NCBI GenBank assembly: GCA_018333655.1 | Contig: JAGXTJ010000055.1 | Location: 39,659 to 103,658 of the forward strand | Source: Bacillota bacterium | GTDB lineage: Bacteria > Bacillota > UBA994 | DNA: 64,000 bases | Direction: 5' to 3' | Shown here: piece by piece, positions 8,200 through 17,403 of the stretch | How positions within the stretch are numbered: the first letter of the stretch is position 1 | Layout of the letters: the number at the start of each line of letters is the position of its first letter | Position numbers and translations under genes: made by a program | Notes under the pieces: generated by a model | The model's database searches: none | Seen by the model: the letters and a program-made list of their open reading frames with translations, nothing else | What the model was told of the DNA's origin: nothing

Positions 8200-9614
8200 G
8201 CCTCGTCTTCACCTTTAATTACGGCCAACGGTTTGAGGCGTGCTACTAGCCGGGTCATGCCGATATCTGCGAGCACTGCACTGACAGCATCGATGTCCTT
8301 GTACGCCGCAGGCGCCTCATCGATAATACTACGCATGTTTCGTGCACTGACGAGTGTGGAGCCCAAGCTTCCATATAGTTCGCTTTCGCTGATACTTTTG
8401 CGGGCGAGACTACGCGACATACTCCGACCCGCCCCATGATTGACCGAGAAGAATGTTTCGCTTAATAGGGGTGTACCAACTACGACATAGGAGCCAGTGG
8501 CCATGCTCCCCGGCAAGAGGGCGGGATGGCCACTTTGTTTGTATGGCTCTGGATTCTGCGCATGCTGAGGAGGAAGCGCCCGCGTGGCGCCTTTGCGATG
8601 AACGAGTACTTTTTGCCCAAAATGCTCTTCAAATTTGGCGATATTGTGGGCGACGTCATACACCTGCCGGACCTCGTGTGGGGGCACATTAAGCACCTCG
8701 CGCAGCACCTCGCGCACCGCATGAGCCATAAGCTGGCGGTTGGCAAAGGCGTAATTAACGGCACAGGCCATCGCACTGAGGTAGCATTGCCCCTCGCTAG
8801 ACTGAATGGGAACGGCAGCAAGCCCCTTGCTCGGCAAGTTAATACCATAGCGCGGGGCGGCAAGCAGCATAAGCTTAGAAAAATCTGTGCAAGTTTGGTG
8901 CCCTAGCCCTCTGCTACCGCTATGAATTAGTACAGCGAGGGTGCCTTGCCGCAGCGAAAAACTGCTGGCCACCTCACTGTCTAGCACTTTTTGCACGACA
9001 CAGAACTCGAGAAAATGATTTCCCCCACCTAGGGTTGATAACTGCCCGACGCGCTCTTGGGCGGCTTTGGTAAGGGAACTTGGGTCGGCCCCAGGTAACG
9101 TTCCGTTTTCCTCTGTCAAGGCCAGGTCGTTAGCGTTTCCGTAACCCTGCATAACTACTGCCTTCGCACCTAGGGTTAGGACTTCGCGGGCTAAATTGCC
9201 GCGGAGCTCGCCCTGGGGACTTTTTTTGCCAATGCCAGTGGGGATGCGTGTTTCTAGCGATAGCATCAACTGCCGCAGAGTTTTAGCACTGAGCTCCGCT
9301 GCCTCGATATCAGTAGCCAGCAATCTAACACCGCAGTTAATGTCCATGCCGACAGCTCCGGCTGACACCACCCCAGACTCGGCATCGGTTGCTAATACGC
9401 CGCCAATGGGCATGCCAAACCCACTGTGCATATCGGGCAGACCCACAACATGCTTAAAAGCCCCAGGCAGACAGGCTACGTCTCGTAATTGCTGCAGAGA
9501 ATCATCCTCACCTAGTTGCTCACGCAAGGCATCGCTTAAATAGACGCGGCCTTCTACCAGCATAGCGCCGCTCCTTGGCAACCGATAGAGGTTCTGCGCG
9601 ATCTTGGTCAGCAC
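8196..9614 (-). CDS. rtcB: RtcB-family RNA ligase
   Basis: GTP-dependent 3'-phosphate RNA ligase (472 aa), used in RNA repair or tRNA and mRNA splicing. Seen: D-M-H-S-G-F-G-M-P-I-G-G (residues about 60-71), V-G-M-D-I-N-C-G-V-R for the metal site, G-G-G-N-H-F-L-E, H-S-G-S-R-G-L-G, and V-N-H-G-A-G-R carrying the guanylylated His. Length is normal for the family. GTG at 9614 follows GAGGAGG by 7 nt. rnhA lies 17 nt upstream on the same strand. No archease gene is adjacent. Confidence 0.93.
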   Translation of the reverse strand: MLTKIAQNLYRLPRSGAMLVEGRVYLSDALREQLGEDDSLQQLRDVACLPGAFKHVVGLPDMHSGFGMPIGGVLATDAESGVVSAGAVGMDINCGVRLLATDIEAAELSAKTLRQLMLSLETRIPTGIGKKSPQGELRGNLAREVLTLGAKAVVMQGYGNANDLALTEENGTLPGADPSSLTKAAQERVGQLSTLGGGNHFLEFCVVQKVLDSEVASSFSLRQGTLAVLIHSGSRGLGHQTCTDFSKLMLLAAPRYGINLPSKGLAAVPIQSSEGQCYLSAMACAVNYAFANRQLMAHAVREVLREVLNVPPHEVRQVYDVAHNIAKFEEHFGQKVLVHRKGATRALPPQHAQNPEPYKQSGHPALLPGSMATGSYVVVGTPLLSETFFSVNHGAGRSMSRSLARKSISESELYGSLGSTLVSARNMRSIIDEAPAAYKDIDAVSAVLADIGMTRLVARLKPLAVIKGEDEA

Positions 9615-9631
9615 GTGAAGTCCTCCTCTCT

Positions 9632-10084
9632 CTATGTGGCGCTAGAGGCACGCAGACCTGCTATGGCAGCACGGGCGAGCTGGTCGCAACGCTCGTTCTC
9701 CGGCACTCCCGCATGACCTTTAACTTTAACCCAAGTCACGCGGTGTTCCTTGGCGAGACTTCGCAGTTCACGCCACAAGTCCGCGTTTTCTACTGGCTGT
9801 TTCTTGCTGTTAAGCCAACCGTTCACTTCCCACTTGGCAAACCAGTTTTGCACAAAGGCATTAATTAGGTACGCGCTGTCGCTGTACAAGGTGACTGCAC
9901 AGGGCATCTTTAGAGCGGCCAGAGCCATAACGGCAGCTTTTAGCTCCATGCGCTGATTAGTCGTGAGCACTTCTGCCCCGTTAAGTTCTTTGCGTGTCTC
10001 GCCATATAGGAGCACTGTGCCCCATCCGCCTGGACCAGGATTGCCAGAGCAGGCGCCGTCCGTGTAAATTACTACTTCTTTCAT
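9632..10084 (-). CDS. rnhA: Ribonuclease HI
   Basis: 150-aa endonuclease that cuts the RNA strand of RNA-DNA hybrids. The catalytic set is visible: D in Y-T-D-G-A-C-S-G-N-P (D9), E in N-Q-R-M-E-L (E48), D in Y-S-D-S-A-Y (D70) and the last D in N-E-R-C-D-Q (about D133), with the H of K-G-H-A-G. Length is typical of RNase HI. It lies just ahead of rtcB and probably shares its transcript. Confidence 0.94.
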   Translation of the reverse strand: MKEVVIYTDGACSGNPGPGGWGTVLLYGETRKELNGAEVLTTNQRMELKAAVMALAALKMPCAVTLYSDSAYLINAFVQNWFAKWEVNGWLNSKKQPVENADLWRELRSLAKEHRVTWVKVKGHAGVPENERCDQLARAAIAGLRASSAT

Positions 10085-10145
10085 TACTTCTTCCTCAACG
10101 CCTTTGCCGTCGTTTACTTGTTTATTCCCTTACATTTTAGCACAC

Positions 10146-10175
10146 TAAAAGGCCTAGCCGTTACTTGCTAGGCCT
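10146..10175 (-). terminator. Rho-independent terminator after the NYN-domain gene
   Basis: Stem AGGCCTAGC (10150-10158) pairs with GCTAGGCCT (10167-10175) around an 8-nt loop; on the minus strand TTTTAG follows. It lies about 40 nt after the stop of the NYN gene. Confidence 0.85.
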
Positions 10176-10215
10176 CAGGATGCCGCCTGAAGCGGGAAGA
10201 ACCGTCCCTAGCGAT

Positions 10216-11001
10216 TCAGCTGGCGGCGACGCGCAAAATCTCCTGAACGAAGGGGTGCTCGCGGTTGAGGCGACAAGCTGTGGTGGGAAAGTCGGCATTG
10301 CTGGGGTTAGGCACCTTGTAGGTTTCAAGGATGCCGTCACCGATAGCCCTCGATACCACTCTCTGCGGGTCAGCCAAATGGCCTAGTACACGATTGGTCA
10401 AAAGCTTTAGCCCCACAAAGAGCATACAGGAACGCTCCAGCCCGTCAATTTTGCGAATGAGGTAGGCTACGTCTGGGGTAATAATCCCCGACTCCACGGT
10501 ACGACTTTTTTCGATATTCAGTATGTCCTCGACGGTGCAATATTCATCAGCGAACTGCTTGAGGTCTCGACTTGTGGTCCGCTCGACACCTACTATGTGC
10601 ACTCTTTTGCGCCGGGTACGAAGTTTTTTAATTACTTGAATCATATCCCTATCACCGCAGACAATGTAGTACAGATCGATATCCCCACGTGTGTAGACCA
10701 TCTCAAGCGCATCTAGTGAAAGTTCAATGTCGGCTGCGTTCTTGCGTCTTCCTTCCTCTGAGGATACCGAGTAGACATGTCTTGGTTCCACGGAGCGGCG
10801 TTGTAGCTCGGTCTGCAGGCCCTTAAACTCGACGTGGTCAAAGTCTGCGTAGGCCAACATAAGTACTACCTCTCCGTATCTCATAGCATGTTGGCGAAGA
10901 CCATCGACTAACCTCTCGGTTTCTGGGGTGAATCCATAGGCATTCTTAGTGCTCCAGTAGACATTTTCGTAGTCAATAAATACTGCCACATTACCAGTCA
11001 T
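10216..11001 (-). CDS. NYN-domain (PIN-like) putative ribonuclease
   Basis: 261 aa. The N-terminal 160 residues form a NYN/LabA-type PIN-like domain: acidic residues in F-I-D-Y-E-N (residues 8-13), K-N-A-A-D-I-E-L (about 87-94) and C-G-D-R-D-M (about 114-119), expected to hold Mg2+ for RNA cleavage. Residues about 180-261 are a separate helical, winged-helix-like region of unknown role, possibly nucleic-acid binding. It has its own terminator and is monocistronic. The substrate is unknown; the neighbouring rnhA and rtcB also act on RNA. Confidence 0.82.
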   Translation of the reverse strand: MTGNVAVFIDYENVYWSTKNAYGFTPETERLVDGLRQHAMRYGEVVLMLAYADFDHVEFKGLQTELQRRSVEPRHVYSVSSEEGRRKNAADIELSLDALEMVYTRGDIDLYYIVCGDRDMIQVIKKLRTRRKRVHIVGVERTTSRDLKQFADEYCTVEDILNIEKSRTVESGIITPDVAYLIRKIDGLERSCMLFVGLKLLTNRVLGHLADPQRVVSRAIGDGILETYKVPNPSNADFPTTACRLNREHPFVQEILRVAAS

Positions 11002-11129
11002 ATCGCGCCCCCTAAAATAGTTTCGGCTTAATAATGTTGCCCATCGCCCCTCTACTCTATTCCGTTATAATCGCATACATGGTGAATCCCACTAGCGGCT
11101 CGGCATACCTATACAAACTACCCCAACCA

Positions 11130-11163
11130 AAACAAAGAGCCAGCCCATCAACTGGCTAGCTCT
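11130..11163 (-). terminator. Terminator of the pdxST operon
   Basis: On the minus strand AGCTAGCCAG pairs with CTGGCT around a short loop, within an AGAG/CTCT flank (11136-11163), followed by TTTGTTTTGG. It is 27 nt after the pdxT stop. The rest of 11002-11129 shows no gene. Confidence 0.7.
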
Positions 11164-11189
11164 TACAGTACTATATGGTTTTCTGGGGT

Positions 11190-11744
11190 CTATACTCCCT
11201 GCAAGAACCAAGCATGCAGCCGAGTGTCACTCGTCATTTCGGGGTGAAATGTTAAGGCCCACAGGTGCTTGTGACGCACCCCCACAATGTCATCCCCGAT
11301 AGCGGCGATAATTTCTACCGCGGGATCTAACGCCGTGATCAGGGGCGCACGAATAAAGACCAGCGGAAAATCGCGGATTTCGCCCACGTCGCCTCGCCCG
11401 ATGAAACTGTCGAGCTGTGAGCCGTAGGCATTTCTTTGTATGGAGATATCCAGAAGACCAAGATAAGGCGTGCCCTCATTCACAATGGTTTTCGCCAAAA
11501 GAATAGCACCAGCGCAAGTCCCGAGCGTGGGCTTGTGTGAGGCAAACTCCCTCAGCGGTTCGAGCAAGTCATTGCGGGCGATGATCCTGCCCATGGCTGT
11601 GCTCTCCCCACCCGGCAAAATAAGGGCGTCGATGTCTTTGAGATCTGCACTTGTTCTAACCTCACGCGCCTGATGTCCTAATGTTTGGACTGCCTTCAGG
11701 TGCTCGCGAAAAGCACCCTGCAAGGCTAGTACACCTACGCGCAT
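11190..11744 (-). CDS. pdxT: Pyridoxal 5'-phosphate synthase glutaminase subunit
   Basis: 184-aa class I glutamine amidotransferase that feeds ammonia to PdxS for ribose-5-phosphate-dependent PLP synthesis. Seen: the N-terminal V-G-V-L-A-L-Q-G-A-F-R-E-H, L-P-G-G-E-S-T, nucleophile Cys in G-T-C-A-G (residue 77), and the His/Glu pair of F-H-P-E near the C-terminus. Its start overlaps the stop of pdxS by 1 nt, so the pair is translationally coupled. Expression is likely controlled by the divergent PdxR. Confidence 0.95.
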   Translation of the reverse strand: MRVGVLALQGAFREHLKAVQTLGHQAREVRTSADLKDIDALILPGGESTAMGRIIARNDLLEPLREFASHKPTLGTCAGAILLAKTIVNEGTPYLGLLDISIQRNAYGSQLDSFIGRGDVGEIRDFPLVFIRAPLITALDPAVEIIAAIGDDIVGVRHKHLWALTFHPEMTSDTRLHAWFLQGV

Positions 11745-12610
11745 TAAGAGCCGCGCTCCGCAAATGTTGTCGCTAGACTCTGTATCTCAAGACCACTCAT
11801 CGCCGTGCCAAGCCCGCGCGAGATGTGCGCCAGCCTTTCTTTGTCGGCAAAATGTGTGGTCGCCTCGACAATGGCGGCAGCGCGACGAGCGGGATTAGAC
11901 GACTTAAAAATGCCCGAGCCCACAAAAACACCGTCGCAACCTAGCTGCATCATCAGTGCAGCGTCGGCAGGAGTGGCTAGGCCACCGGCGGCAAAATTAA
12001 CGACAGGGAGCTTGCCTAGGCGCTTAACTTCTTGCAGCAAGGCAAAGGGGGCGCCAAACTCTTTGGCGAGAGTCATAAGCTCTTCGTCAGGAGCGAGCAG
12101 CACGCGGCGTATTTCCGACATCATGGTACGCATATGACGAACCGCTTCGACCACATTGCCCGTGCCTGCCTCGCCCTTAGTGCGAATCATCACTGCGCCT
12201 TCGCCTATGCGCCGCAAAGCCTCGCCTAGGTTACGTGCGCCGCACACAAAGGGGATTTCAAAGCGGTGCTTATCAATATGGTACTGATCGTCAGCCGGAG
12301 TAAGCACTTCGCTCTCATCGATAAAATCAATGCGCAGGGCTTCGAGAATTTGTGCCTCGACGAAGTGGCCGATACGCACTTTCGCCATGACGGGGATGGT
12401 TACGGCTTGCTTAATCTCTAAAATAAGCTCGGGGTCGCTCATGCGAGCTACTCCGCCATCGCGGCGTATATCAGATGGAACGCGCTCGAGCGCCATAACG
12501 GCACAGGCACCAGCTGCCTCGGCAATTCTAGCCTGTTCGGCGTTTACTACATCCATGATCACGCCGCCTTTAAGCATTTCGGCTAGGCCCTTGTTCAAAT
12601 CGGTACGCAT
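11744..12610 (-). CDS. pdxS: Pyridoxal 5'-phosphate synthase lyase subunit
   Basis: PdxS condenses ribose 5-phosphate, glyceraldehyde 3-phosphate and ammonia into PLP as a dodecamer with PdxT. About 288 aa. Seen: [23 protein letters not shown] with the catalytic Lys, [11 protein letters not shown] and V-N-F-A-A-G-G, all highly conserved. I prefer ATG at 12610, which follows AAGGAG at 11 nt; GTG at 12622 would overlap that site. Confidence 0.95.
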   Translation of the reverse strand: MRTDLNKGLAEMLKGGVIMDVVNAEQARIAEAAGACAVMALERVPSDIRRDGGVARMSDPELILEIKQAVTIPVMAKVRIGHFVEAQILEALRIDFIDESEVLTPADDQYHIDKHRFEIPFVCGARNLGEALRRIGEGAVMIRTKGEAGTGNVVEAVRHMRTMMSEIRRVLLAPDEELMTLAKEFGAPFALLQEVKRLGKLPVVNFAAGGLATPADAALMMQLGCDGVFVGSGIFKSSNPARRAAAIVEATTHFADKERLAHISRGLGTAMSGLEIQSLATTFAERGS

Positions 12611-12625
12611 TACGAAATCCACTCC

Positions 12626-12680
12626 TTGACAATTGTTCAGTGTACCGATACAGTTCTAACTGTATGGCCCACACTGTCAA
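12626..12680. promoter_or_regulatory. Divergent pdxR / pdxST promoters with shared palindromic operator
   Basis: Rightward promoter: TTGACA (12626-12631), 17 bp, TACAGT (12649-12654). Leftward promoter: TTGACA (12680-12675), 16 bp, TAGAAC (12658-12653). Both -10 regions lie inside a perfect 8-bp-arm palindrome, ATACAGTT-CT-AACTGTAT (12648-12665). Outer half-sites CAGTGT (12638-12643) and ACACTG (12671-12676) flank it almost symmetrically. The PdxR regulator next door is the natural ligand of this site. Confidence 0.75.
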
Positions 12681-12726
12681 GGCAATTATAACTACTGTAG
12701 AAAGCTTGTCAAGGGGGAGAGAAAGC

Positions 12727-14097
12727 ATGAAGAGGCCTCCACAGAGCATCTTAAAGCCACTTTATGTCAAACTGGCCGAACATCTGCGCAATAAGTTCCA
12801 CAACCTGCCTCCACATAGCAAGCTGCCCTCTGTGCGTAGCCTCGCCGAGGTCTACAAAGTTAATCCTTCCACCGTTGTGTCCGCACTTAAGCTCTTAGAG
12901 GACGAGGCTATGGTGTACAGCCGCAAAGGCAGCGGCACCTATCGGGCGCCACAGGCTACCGAGCGCCCCCTTCCCAGAGCAGCACAACAGTTCGCAGTAG
13001 ACTTCACTTCGGGCACCCCTTCGCCCGAGTACTTTCCGGTCGACGACTTCAAAATTGCTTTCCAGGCAGTGCTTGAACGCGACGGCGGTCAGGCCTTTGC
13101 CTATCCAGAAGCACAGGGCTACCCCAAGCTGCGACTGTCCATCGCCGGCTACCTAGCAAGTCAGGGCATGGACGTTGATCCGGACCAAGTACACATTACC
13201 TCGGGTGCGCAACAGGCGATTTTTCTCTTGGCCCAAGTACTGCTCTCCCCGAGGGATACCGTTCTCATGGAATGTCCGAGTTATGGAGGAGCACTGCAAG
13301 TGTTCGCGGCCTGTAATGCGCGTGTCATCGGTGTTCCTTTAGGGTATCAAGGCCTGCGCGTCAAGGAGCTTGCTCAGGCACAAAAACAGAACCCGAGGCT
13401 GATCTATACCATTCCTAACTTCCATAATCCGACCGGAATTAGTTACGGTCATGAATCTCGACAAGCACTCATTGCCTTTGCACGACAGAACGATTACTAC
13501 ATCATCGAAGATGACCATATCTCTGAGCTTTACTACACTGCTTCTCGCCCGCGCCCACTGTGGCAGGACGCGCCTGACAGGGTGCTGTACGTGAAAAGTT
13601 TTTCGAAGCTTTTTATGCCTGGGCTACGCCTTGGTTTTCTCGTCGTGCCTCATGCGCTCAGCGCGGCGCTAAACAAGGCCAGGCAAGCGGTCGACCTAGG
13701 AAGTTCGGGGATAACGCAACGCGCCCTCCAATTTTACTTAGAGAGCGGCAAATGGCAACAGCACCAGGAATCTCTGCGCCGCATCTATGGTGAGAGAGCA
13801 GTCGCTCTCTATGCAACTTTAAAAAAGCATCTGCAGGGTGAAGCGCACTTTAGCCCGCTCAAGGGCGGTATGAATTGCTGGGTGGAGTTGTCGCCCGCAA
13901 CGCAGTCTAACGCCCTACTAGAGCTAACCGCCCCCCAGGGAGTGTCGTTTACTCCCGGCGCACAATTTAGCCTGGCGCCCTATGACTACAAAAACTATCT
14001 GCGGCTTAGCATTGCCGCTACTTCAGAAAGCCAGATTAGCGCCGGCATGGCCATTATGGCAGCGAGCCTAGCTAAGTTAAACCGGCCGAAGCCGTAG
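12727..14097 (+). CDS. pdxR: MocR/PdxR-type GntR-family regulator with aminotransferase domain
   Basis: 456 aa. N-terminal GntR winged helix (residues about 10-75: L-P-S-V-R-S-L-A and V-N-P-S-T-V) joined to a fold-type I aminotransferase-like domain (about 95-450) that binds PLP: S-G-A-Q-Q-A-I, N-P-T-G, and the PLP lysine in K-S-F-S-K. It is divergent from pdxST, which it probably activates when PLP is low. ATG at 12727 follows AGGGGGAGAG; upstream in-frame codons run through the promoter. The symbol rests on the pdxST context. Confidence 0.9.
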   Translation: MKRPPQSILKPLYVKLAEHLRNKFHNLPPHSKLPSVRSLAEVYKVNPSTVVSALKLLEDEAMVYSRKGSGTYRAPQATERPLPRAAQQFAVDFTSGTPSPEYFPVDDFKIAFQAVLERDGGQAFAYPEAQGYPKLRLSIAGYLASQGMDVDPDQVHITSGAQQAIFLLAQVLLSPRDTVLMECPSYGGALQVFAACNARVIGVPLGYQGLRVKELAQAQKQNPRLIYTIPNFHNPTGISYGHESRQALIAFARQNDYYIIEDDHISELYYTASRPRPLWQDAPDRVLYVKSFSKLFMPGLRLGFLVVPHALSAALNKARQAVDLGSSGITQRALQFYLESGKWQQHQESLRRIYGERAVALYATLKKHLQGEAHFSPLKGGMNCWVELSPATQSNALLELTAPQGVSFTPGAQFSLAPYDYKNYLRLSIAATSESQISAGMAIMAASLAKLNRPKP

Positions 14098-14111
14098 AGC
14101 ATTACTCGCTC

Positions 14112-14924
14112 TCAGTCTAGACCTGCGCTCTCTGTCATTGTATCCACTAAAACAGTTGTTTCCCAGGCGCTGGCCACAGTGAGCACGCCATCATACCGCA
14201 GTCGGCGTAAATGCGAGGAGACTGTTTGCAGCGCTCGTGCAGGTGTATTGCAGTCTAGACTGAGATGCGCCAGCATAATGCCCTTAGTCCGCTCTGTAAT
14301 AAGTGCCGTCAAGGCTTCGCCCGCCTCGTCATTTGACAAGTGGCCGTACCGGCCCATAACGCGCCTAATGAGAGACCACGGGCGTCCGGAGCTCTGCTCC
14401 ATATCGCGATCATGGTTGCTTTCAAAAATGAGGTAGTCACAGCCCAAAGCGCCTCGCACAACCTCGTCCGTGACCTCGCCAAGGTCTGTGACTACAGCTA
14501 CACTGGTGCCATCGGGCGCTGTTAAGCGAAAACCTAGGGGCGCGATAGCGTCATGGGATTTCTTAAACGCGGCAACCGTCAAAGCACCCGCGTGGACGCT
14601 CTCTCCATGCTCCATAGCTCGGCACAGAGCATGAGGCACAGGCCCAAAACTGCTCTGCCCCGACCACAGCAAGTGAGAACTGTAACTGGGCACATGGTAC
14701 TTGGTGGGGAACGGCGTTCTAAGTTGCAGAGCACGAACATGATCCCCATGTTCGTGGGAGACAAATATTCCATTTAGCGTGTGAGGGTCAATGTTTAGGG
14801 CCTGCAAGCTCTTTTCGAGCCGGCGGATGGGCAGGCCACAGTCAACTAGCACATTTGTGCTTCCCCAACCGACCAAGTAGGCGTTGCCATGCACGCTTGA
14901 ACTGGCCAAAGAAACAACTCTCAT
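14112..14924 (-). CDS. YycJ-like metallo-beta-lactamase-fold hydrolase
   Basis: 270-aa MBL-fold hydrolase. Seen: the metal-binding S-H-E-H-G-D-H motif (residues about 55-61), V-V-T-D-L-G for the bridging Asp and L-A-H-L-S for the later His, with the N-terminal S-L-A-S-S-S-x-H-G-N-A of the YycJ/WalJ group, some of which act as 5' exonucleases. In many Firmicutes yycJ sits in the walRK operon; here it stands alone, so a role in WalRK signalling is not supported. Length is normal. Confidence 0.85.
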   Translation of the reverse strand: MRVVSLASSSVHGNAYLVGWGSTNVLVDCGLPIRRLEKSLQALNIDPHTLNGIFVSHEHGDHVRALQLRTPFPTKYHVPSYSSHLLWSGQSSFGPVPHALCRAMEHGESVHAGALTVAAFKKSHDAIAPLGFRLTAPDGTSVAVVTDLGEVTDEVVRGALGCDYLIFESNHDRDMEQSSGRPWSLIRRVMGRYGHLSNDEAGEALTALITERTKGIMLAHLSLDCNTPARALQTVSSHLRRLRYDGVLTVASAWETTVLVDTMTESAGLD

Positions 14925-14982
14925 CTACATCACCGCACCGATTATATCATAGCTAGGAAATACACTGTGTTATTCGTGAGAG

Positions 14983-15015
14983 AAAAAAGACTACCCGCTA
15001 AAGGGTAGTCTTTTT
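14983..15015 (-). terminator. Rho-independent terminator of the DEAD-box helicase gene
   Basis: Stem AAAGACTACCC (14986-14996) pairs with GGGTAGTC plus TTT (15003-15013) around a 6-nt loop; on the minus strand it is followed by TTTTTTC. It is 10 nt from the helicase stop codon. Confidence 0.88.
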
Positions 15016-15024
15016 CTAGACAGC

Positions 15025-16443
15025 CTATCTGTAAGAAGGTTCTCTACGACCTCTGTTGTCACGATGTTGCCGCGGACGCGAGTGCGGCGGTGCGTTGTGT
15101 GGCGGGCGAGGGCGACGCGTGCTACGCAAGGGAGCCTCTTCCGTAATGGCTACCGGTGTTTCATCCGGCTCCTTGGTTATCATCTTTAGCGCTGCGGCGA
15201 CTAGGGCCACTGAGTCCGCTCTCTCTAAGAGCACCTCAGCCGCTGAGGTGTAGTGCTCAATGGTGCCCTCCTCAACAATCTGCAGCAACTTTTCCATGCT
15301 TAATCTGCGTTGTCCTTCAAGAGCCTCACTAAAGCTCGGGCTGGGGCGACGCTTAATCTTGCGATTAATGATGCGCTCAATAACGCGTAGCAAGTCAAGT
15401 TCACGCGGGGTGACGAAAGTGGTAGCCTGGCCTGCCCTTCCGGCGCGGCCAGTGCGTCCCACACGGTGCACATAGCTCTCTGGGTCTTGGGGAATGTCGA
15501 AATTGTAAATATGCGACACGCCTTCAATGTCTAGTCCCCTAGCGGCAACATCTGTCGCCACTAAGATATCAATGGTGCCCTCTCTAAACCTACGCATGAC
15601 GAGGTCACGCTTCGATTGCGTGAGATCACCATGAATGCCCATCGCCGCATACCCGCGCTTAATGAGGGCCTCAGAGACCTCATCGACACGACGTTTAGTC
15701 CTGCCGAAGACAATTGATGAACCTGGGGTAGAGGTGTCGAGCAAACGGCAGAGAATGTCAAACTTCTGTCCCTCTCTAGCCTCAGTATAGAACTGCTCGA
15801 TGGTCGATACTGTTAGCTCCTTCACGGGAGCCGCAACCTGCATCGCATTCCTCATAAAGCGTGTGGCCAAATTTCTGATGGCTTCGGGCATGGTGGCAGA
15901 GAACAGCATCGTCTGGCGCTCTGCGGGGGTTTGCTCTAATATCTTTTCGATATCTTCGATGAAGCCCATGTTTAGCATCTCATCCGCCTCATCGAGCACG
16001 ACAAAATTAACACTTTGCAGCCTAATGGTGCGCCGACGTATGTGATCTAGAAGTCGCCCTGGGGTTGCTACAATGATTTGGGGATACGCCCGCATGGCGC
16101 GCATCTGCCGATCGATTTCCTGCCCGCCATAAATGGGCAAGCTACGAATTCCCTTAACCTGACCGATACGGTTAAGCTCCTCTGCTACTTGCATAGCCAA
16201 TTCTCGCGTGGGGGCGAGCACTAAGGCCTGCACATAGTTGACATTAGTTTGCAGACGCTCCACCAAGGGAATGCCGAAAGCAGCGGTCTTGCCGGTGCCG
16301 GTTTGTGCCTGACCGATGACGTCCTTGCCCTCTAGGGCAAGAGGAATCACCTGAGCTTGGATAGGCGTCATTTCCTCAAAACCCATCTCGGCGATGGACT
16401 GCAGAACCTGTGCTCCTAGTGATAAATTAACAAAATTGGACAA
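15025..16443 (-). CDS. DEAD-box ATP-dependent RNA helicase (CshA-like)
   Basis: About 473 aa. Seen in order: Q motif (F-x-x-M-T-P-I-Q), Walker [34 protein letters not shown] and H-R-V-G-R-T-G-R, then a C-terminal basic Arg/Pro-rich tail that probably binds RNA. Such enzymes work in cold adaptation, ribosome assembly and mRNA decay. TTG at 16443 follows AGGAGA by 9 nt and gives the usual N-terminus; a longer frame from ATG at 16479 would run over that ribosome site. The gene has a structured leader of about 180 nt. Confidence 0.92.
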   Translation of the reverse strand: MSNFVNLSLGAQVLQSIAEMGFEEMTPIQAQVIPLALEGKDVIGQAQTGTGKTAAFGIPLVERLQTNVNYVQALVLAPTRELAMQVAEELNRIGQVKGIRSLPIYGGQEIDRQMRAMRAYPQIIVATPGRLLDHIRRRTIRLQSVNFVVLDEADEMLNMGFIEDIEKILEQTPAERQTMLFSATMPEAIRNLATRFMRNAMQVAAPVKELTVSTIEQFYTEAREGQKFDILCRLLDTSTPGSSIVFGRTKRRVDEVSEALIKRGYAAMGIHGDLTQSKRDLVMRRFREGTIDILVATDVAARGLDIEGVSHIYNFDIPQDPESYVHRVGRTGRAGRAGQATTFVTPRELDLLRVIERIINRKIKRRPSPSFSEALEGQRRLSMEKLLQIVEEGTIEHYTSAAEVLLERADSVALVAAALKMITKEPDETPVAITEEAPLRSTRRPRPPHNAPPHSRPRQHRDNRGRREPSYR

Positions 16444-16552
16444 CTTTACATCTCTCCTGTTTATTTCTTTATGGTGCATCCCGCGGGCGAAGGGCTTTCG
16501 CAAGCACGCCCGACTCAGCATGCCCAACTGTAAGACCTTCTCTCAGACTCAA

Positions 16553-16591
16553 CAAAAAGCCTCCAACACTACTTTGCGCAGTACCGGAGGC
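16553..16591 (-). terminator. Terminator-like hairpin in the helicase 5' leader
   Basis: On the minus strand GCCTCC (16591-16586) pairs with GGAGGC (16564-16559), with an inner TACT/AGTA helix, followed by TTTTTG. It lies about 35 nt after the predicted start site and 110 nt before the helicase start codon. It may be an attenuator, or simply the terminator of the upstream lipoprotein gene. Confidence 0.6.
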
Positions 16592-16633
16592 GGCAATTCA
16601 CACCGAATGCGAGGCGAGTCACCACACTTAGGT

Positions 16634-16662
16634 ACTATAACATAGCAACTAAAACTACACAA
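16634..16662 (-). promoter_or_regulatory. Promoter for the DEAD-box helicase
   Basis: On the minus strand TTGTGT (16662-16657), 17 bp, TATAGT (16639-16634). It would start a leader near 16627 that contains two hairpins before the TTG start at 16443; the second is a CGGGCG/CGCCCG stem capped by a GCTT-GCGA-AAGC hairpin. Confidence 0.55.
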
Positions 16663-16692
16663 GTCTTTTTATGGAACAAGTGTCGCCCTATG

Positions 16693-17319
16693 CTAGAAAC
16701 CTTGAAACAAGGTATACCCGATCTCGAAATTGCCGAGCGGACTCATCCACAACTTTTCAAACAGAGTGACGCCTACACCCTCCGTAAATTCGCGCCGCTC
16801 GAAGTAGGGTGTGCCGCGTTCACGATAGACAACTACAACCACACGCCGCGGTTCTAGGCGAATGTCCTCTATTAAACTGTCGAGTACACGCCGTCGCCCC
16901 TCCTGATCTACTTGTTCTTGGCTCCAGGTGGTACCCTCTACGATAGGGCCACGCAGCAGCTCGAGCCGGTCAAACTCGGAATCCATCATGCTTTCTTCTT
17001 GTTTCTCTTGCGTCCAAACACCATCATTGATGATGTAAGTGATGGTGAGCGAACGATCGCGCACGGCCTCTCCCCCCGAAGGGTCACCAACTGTCCCTGC
17101 GATATGATACTTCGTCAGGCCACGGCGCGCCTCAATAGAGCGAAGAGACATCTCGTGATCGTATCCCGAAAAACCAGAGTACTTCCATGTGAACCCGCTC
17201 ACATTAGGCAGAAATCGCTTTAGTTCTCGATCGTAACGGTTGACGAAGAGACCACAACCCGTAGCCCCTACAACTACCACGGCGAGCATAAGTACTACCA
17301 AGTATGCGCCTTTCTTCAT
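16693..17319 (-). CDS. Predicted lipoprotein of unknown function
   Basis: 208 aa. A Lys-rich start, a hydrophobic stretch and the lipobox-like V-G-A-T-G-C put the lipidated Cys at about residue 22. The mature part (about 186 residues) is mostly beta-strand-like with many charged residues and shows no motif I recognise. It sits between the helicase gene and the FMN riboswitch and is transcribed alone; nothing in the surroundings suggests a function. Confidence 0.75.
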   Translation of the reverse strand: MKKGAYLVVLMLAVVVVGATGCGLFVNRYDRELKRFLPNVSGFTWKYSGFSGYDHEMSLRSIEARRGLTKYHIAGTVGDPSGGEAVRDRSLTITYIINDGVWTQEKQEESMMDSEFDRLELLRGPIVEGTTWSQEQVDQEGRRRVLDSLIEDIRLEPRRVVVVVYRERGTPYFERREFTEGVGVTLFEKLWMSPLGNFEIGYTLFQGF

Positions 17320-17350
17320 GTGTCACCTCCAATCTGCAGAATTACGCCCC

Positions 17351-17379
17351 TTGACATGGACCATGACCTTCGATAGTAT
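17351..17379 (+). promoter_or_regulatory. Promoter of the FMN-riboswitch/ribU transcript
   Basis: TTGACA (17351-17356), 17 bp, TAGTAT (17374-17379). The predicted start lies about 20 nt before the riboswitch. Confidence 0.65.
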
Positions 17380-17403
17380 GGTAGCAGTAACTGAATAATA
17401 ACC

